NCBI RefSeq assembly: GCF_007655135.1
Contig: NC_045128.1
Location: forward strand, 37,790,811-37,854,810
Source of the DNA: Punica granatum
Taxonomy: Eukaryota > Streptophyta > Magnoliopsida > Myrtales > Lythraceae
Length of the DNA stretch: 64,000 nucleotides
Direction of reading: 5' to 3'
Shown: positions 59,455 to 64,000 of the stretch, in pieces
Layout of the letters: each line of letters begins with the position of its first letter
Numbering within the stretch: position 1 is the first letter of the stretch
The notes under the pieces: model-generated
What the model was told of the DNA's origin: nothing
Seen by the model: the letters and a program-made list of their open reading frames with translations, nothing else
The model's database searches: none
Position numbers and translations under genes: made by a program

Positions 59455-60293
59455 TTTTGAGTGTTGTGAGTAAGAGAGAGAGAGAAAGAGGAGAAGTGAA
59501 AGAATTCGAGAATTCTTTGAAAGTTTGAACTGAGATTTTATTTTCCTTGGCTACAACATAATGGTTTCCTTTCCCTTTCTATTTTGTTTGCCTTTAAGGG
59601 CAATTATTTATTGGTCGCGATTTATGTTAGATTCTATGGCACAATCAATAAAAATAGTTATACTATATAATTAAATAAATTACTAAAATTGGAAGTAAAG
59701 ATTGGGTATTGTACTAAAAAGTTGAAGTTATTTTCTTTTGAAATTGTGTGAACTATTTAGAAACCAATCGATACTCGCGCGTAACCGAATATACATACGC
59801 CACTAATAAATGTAAGTAAGAGTATATATACCGACTACCGGGTAGATATATGGATATAAATCGTAAGTGAGATTGTAAATAACTTATATTTATATACCTA
59901 CGGAGAGAGGGAAATTTAACTTGTAATATATGTAGAGGTCATTTATGATTGAAAAGAGTATGAAAATTAAAACGATTAGAAAGATTATACATAAAATGTA
60001 TTTTCAGTTCATCTATTTATTTATAGGATATTTAATACATTGAATGTGAAAAGATATCTCAAATCTCAAGAAATCTGCTTTGATATATCAAGAAAATTCA
60101 TAATTATAAATGAATATGAATAAATAATATGGACAAATATAAAATAATTTGTTTTATAACTTTTTTTTGAAATATGTGTAAATTATTTTGAAATTTGTTT
60201 ACTTTACTTTCTTTGTTAGTAAACATTTATCTTGAACGCATGGTGCAATCGACTGTAAAGGCCTTCCCCGCATATATGCGTGTATTGATACAT

Positions 60294-60455
60294 AGAATGA
60301 TGGGTTTATTTATAAACTCTTATGAAAATTAATAATATATGATATGAAAGAGAATTTATTAACTAAGAGATTTTAGAATGATGGGTTTATTTATAAACTC
60401 TTATGAAAATCAATAATATATGATATGAAAGAGAATTTATTAACTAAGAGATTTT
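60294..60455. repeat. 81-bp tandem duplication, nearly perfect
   Basis: Copies at 60294-60374 and 60375-60455 begin AGAATGATGGGTTTATTTAT and differ at a single visible position (AATT versus AATC). The near-identity points to a recent event or an assembly artefact. Confidence 0.92.
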
Positions 60456-63400
60456 AGATTTCATACTCGATGTGAAATTGCCCTTTATTAGTTAATATAA
60501 TTTTTTTTTTGTGCTAGATTCATGAGTCTCCTTTACATCTAGAAAGGAAAAAAAAAACTTATACGTATGTGCATTTGTATCAAAAATTTTCTGAAGACAT
60601 CGGGGCATTGTAACTTTCAGCTCACACGATCTATAAGATGATATAAGTCACTCTAGGTATGTTACTCGGTACGGAGAACAATATAATGAATGAATTGAAA
60701 TAGCTATACAATCTGCTGCCTCCTAATGTTGATAACTATTTGTTTCTTTTGGTTTGTTTCAAGTTTCCAGAATTGTATAGATCCGTTCTTGTAATTTTCT
60801 TTGTTTTTTTCTTTTGGGTGAAGTTTGAACCTAAAGAAATCGTCATATAAAATGCTATCATTTTGCACACGGATTTCATTTCGTTTATTTCTTATTCTCT
60901 TATGTCAAAAATAACGATCTGAAAAGACCCTCAAAATAAGCTGAGTATATATAATTTCCTAATTCTCACATATTCATAAATGATAAGTGTATAAGTATAT
61001 ATGAATGCTCTTGCCTCAATGTGTATTCTTTCACCCAGATACACGTACACCCAAAAAGGTATATTCTTTTACCATCTCGAGTTACATCTATGATGTACCG
61101 ATCACTTTGTTCTCCTCGATCAAATGTGTGACTTATTAGATATGTGTGTTGGACACTGCACGTATAATGTAGCTAGTTGCATTTGATCTGATAAATCGAG
61201 TCCGCAATCGGTTCTTGACCTCTATATTTGCCCCCTTTTCCCTCCTGCTCAGCAGCTCCCATTGCCTTAGCTTCAGCTGGTTTTATGGACTCTTCTACAT
61301 ATATTTACATCAGTGGGGTCAGAACATGTGAAACATTGAGGATGCGAGAGACAATATGTATAAAAGTTAGAGAAGAGAGGAATTGCGCAGGAAATTGAGA
61401 AGACAACGCGAGTTTCAAGGATGAAAACGACCAAAAAATTTAACCGGACGACATGGTCAGGGGTAAAAAAATGCTGTGGGAATATGGGCCCCACCAGAAT
61501 TAATTCGCGATTGGATGAGTCGGGGCCAGGCCATTCTCGAGATTTTAAGATCATCAATCTGCATTTATTATATTTGTTGTTTGATTCCGTCCCACTTAAT
61601 TATAAGTTCGAAAAATAATTACTTGTTACGATGACGTAGTGTAGAAATTGGGAAATTTAAAATTGTGGACAGGGATGTACAGTGATGGTAGAGGATCATT
61701 ATGTGATAAGATTTCCTCCTCTATATGAAAAGGTAAAGGTTATATTTTAAAATCACGTGACGAGGTGCAGTTGATATATAAAAGAATTTTGCAGTTAAGT
61801 AAAATCACGGCCACTTTCTGCATGCTCATCTTACAGTCATTTTATTGTTTTTCACGATTATGTTAGACTTTTCATGCCGCAATACGAGATAAGATCGTGC
61901 AGCGATCGCTCCCGAGAGGGATAATTGGTTTATGACTAGTTTAGCCCAACATCATCATGCTTATCAATAATAAAATTGTTGCTTTCCCTTTTTTTTTTTA
62001 TGTTTTTCAAGCTAAAAGGTGAGAATTGCGGCTTGACTGGAGAAAAATCCGGTCCGGCGTCTTTCTCAAAGGCAAGATTTGTGTTGTATTGCTTGGAATT
62101 GGGTGGATGAAGTGGTGATAGTGAAGACAGACAAGTTCATGGGAAATAAATTTTGGCATGGCCCGGTTTTTCAGTGAATTAATTATTGATTCATACTGTA
62201 CAATACATTACCCCAAAAAAGCAAAATAAAATTGGGAAAATTATTATGTGTTTCCACCAAAAAGAAAAAAAAGAACCTTGTGTTTGCAATGGCATCGACA
62301 TCGTTGTATATGGATAAAACACGGTGAGAACCGTCTCTAATCAGCAAGCTACTCGAATCTTGTCCCGAACCTTGAGATCCAGTGATGACGATGGTTGTGA
62401 CGGGCCATTTCCGGAAACTATTTCTAGGACATTACATTGATTGAAGCAGTCCAACTGCCATGCCCAAGTTTAGGTGGTGTGCCGTCTACAAGCTACACTG
62501 GGGTCTGACCCAGGTCGTCACTAACCTCGGGCTGACTAGGTCGTGCTTCTGCGGACTTATATCGGATAATATAGTAAGCCTAATACAATTACTAGCCAGG
62601 CACATATGCTAGATATTGCATATTACATGAAACGAGCAGTGAGCGCGAGCTATTGTATATTCCGCAATTGATGCAGTGTTGTCGGCCGTTGGTCAACACA
62701 AAGCTGTTTTTTACCGGACATTATGCTCTCTAAGTTCTAATTACTCTCTCCCAGTTCTTGCTAAAGTTAGTCATAATAATGGTCTCTATTGGACTTTGGA
62801 AACGTTCAGAACTGATAATAATCATCTTTGGCTCTTTTTGGTATCTTTAATTTGTGATCACCTTCTATCACTTGTGCGTACCATTTGTTGTGGGGAAGCC
62901 CTCATTGATGAGTTTAATCTCTGTTTTCTCTTTGGATGGGGTCACTCGCGCGCAAAGCTTTATTTTCCCGGCCGCCATGCGAGAAGTCAATAGCTCAACG
63001 GCCCTAATGGCACATGGTTTGATGATATTTGGTATATCGAAAGTGAGGAGATGAATTGTCGAAATTTAAAGACCTTATCACTCTACTGGCCAAGCATCTG
63101 CAATAAATCTACACTAATTGTGTTGTTCCGATTTTTTATATTGCATGCGACTCGACAAGTCCAAGATTCAGTTTCTTACCTCAAATTGGACATGATGAGC
63201 AAAGTTTCTTATTGCTTCTTCCTCATCGTGTTCGACAAGTATACAATCGATTTCTTGTTCACCAGGTAATTCTGATGCCAGTAAGACAATATTTAATTAT
63301 TTCTTATAATTAGAAAATGTTCGTCATCTTATACCCCGTCTTTCAAACTCTGCTTTAGTCCTTAATTGACTTTTGGTGTACAGAACAGCAAGTCAAATTA

Positions 63401-63794
63401 AATTATAGGGAAAATGTGGATATATTATCCATGTCTTTTTCTTCTTCCGATCACTATTAATTAAAGAGACCCATAGATCTTGAAAGAAATAGATAGAAGA
63501 AAAAAATATAGAAAAAAAAAATGAGAAATCATTTTCTCTTATCCACATCATTAGATTGTGTTTCATGATAAGTCACTGTCACTTTTCCACCTTACTGAGC
63601 TGACTCTTTCTTTGATGAAACTAGAAATAACCAGTCATACTGATTGAAGTTCAAATTATACACTACTCCCCTTCGGACATAAGCTATTACTGGAATGGAA
63701 TTAGTCGTAGACAATAAATTAAAAATATCCGCGATTCAATTCAATATGATTATTATCAAATCATTTTAACAATTGTCTTTTATTATTATTATTA

Positions 63795-63935
63795 TTTTTT
63801 TATCATAGAGGAGATTCATGGATCTAATATAAGGATAGGAAATCAAATCAAATGGTGAGGACACATAATTAGTTTCAAAGGTAAGAATTGAATCAGGAAT
63901 CTTGATCCCGATTCAGTGCTAGCAGCTGCACTAAA
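63795..63935 (-). mobile_element. SINE-like element, minus strand, diverged
   Basis: On the minus strand a tRNA-like head (TGATTCAATTC resembles a B box) is followed by AGATCCATGAATCTCCTCTATGATA and an A-rich, (ATA)n-like tail at 63777-63800. The 3' part resembles that of the copy at 40254-40380. Confidence 0.3.
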
Positions 63936-64000
63936 ACTCATTCCTCGCATTTGTTTCCTTTTCACTGGCCACAATCCTTCTCTGCACTCTACCCGAGACA

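Larger units (their letters stand above)
59455..64000. other. AT-rich intergenic gap to window end
   Basis: The IRX15-like promoter is next to 59455, with a short GA tract near 59473-59488. Further on lie an 81-bp duplication (60294-60455) and a SINE-like segment near 63795-63935. Plus-strand ORFs at 62676-63269 show no known domain. No gene is recognised. Confidence 0.6.

Noticed and set aside
62676..63269. Three overlapping plus-strand ORFs near the window end
   Set aside because: No recognisable domain, no splice logic linking them, and ordinary AT-rich composition.

Overview
This 64 kb window is nuclear DNA of a flowering plant, most likely a core eudicot. The genes are split by GT-AG introns, the gaps are AT-rich, and transposon remnants and microsatellites are common. 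Every recognisable gene belongs to a land-plant family. I cannot name the species. Exon boundaries below were placed by eye from splice signals, reading frame and family knowledge, and every model closes in frame.

Layout. 1-1.6 kb: a possible last exon of an upstream gene, then a small MAKR/DUF1645-like gene (-). 1.6-10.7 kb: AT-rich gap with degenerate repeats. 10.7-24.7 kb: gene-dense block with a PLAC8/cadmium-resistance (CNR) protein (+), a secreted malectin-like LRR protein (-), the KEOPS subunit Cgi121 (+), a VID27/CYPRO4-like protein (+) and an ERF109-like factor (+). 24.7-27.5 kb: gap holding a PIF/Harbinger-like element. 27.6-28.3 kb: a second ERF109-like gene (-), convergent with the first. 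30.5-33.9 kb: a LOH2-type ceramide synthase (-). 34-45 kb: repeat-rich gap with an intact TRIM retrotransposon, a satellite of hairpins, MITEs and a LINE remnant. 45.8-53.2 kb: a tandem duplication made of a decayed cyclase copy plus a scrap of the C2 gene, then the intact cyclase-family gene (+) and the intact C2/proline-rich gene (-). 53.2-58.1 kb: gap. 58.1-59.5 kb: an IRX15-like xylan gene (-). 59.5-64 kb: AT-rich gap.

The genes do not form one pathway. They cover tRNA t6A modification (Cgi121), sphingolipid synthesis (LOH2), xylan assembly (IRX15-like), stress transcription (two ERFs), and membrane or calcium functions (PLAC8, C2). From memory of Arabidopsis locus numbers, ERF109 and the CGI-121 homologue are neighbours (At4g34410/At4g34412). 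A C2 gene and a cyclase lie close (At4g34150/At4g34180), as do an LRR protein and LOH2 (At3g19230/At3g19260). The window may therefore keep an ancestral gene order.

Most notable observations: a MITE whose target-site duplication forms part of a working splice donor in the C2 gene; a 30-bp triplicated leader upstream of the cyclase that makes abutting stop-start (TAAATG) upstream ORFs; the partly decayed cyclase duplicate with GC donors; an intact 563-bp TRIM element; and a cluster of three imperfect hairpins at 41.1-41.6 kb. I saw no new multi-gene system.
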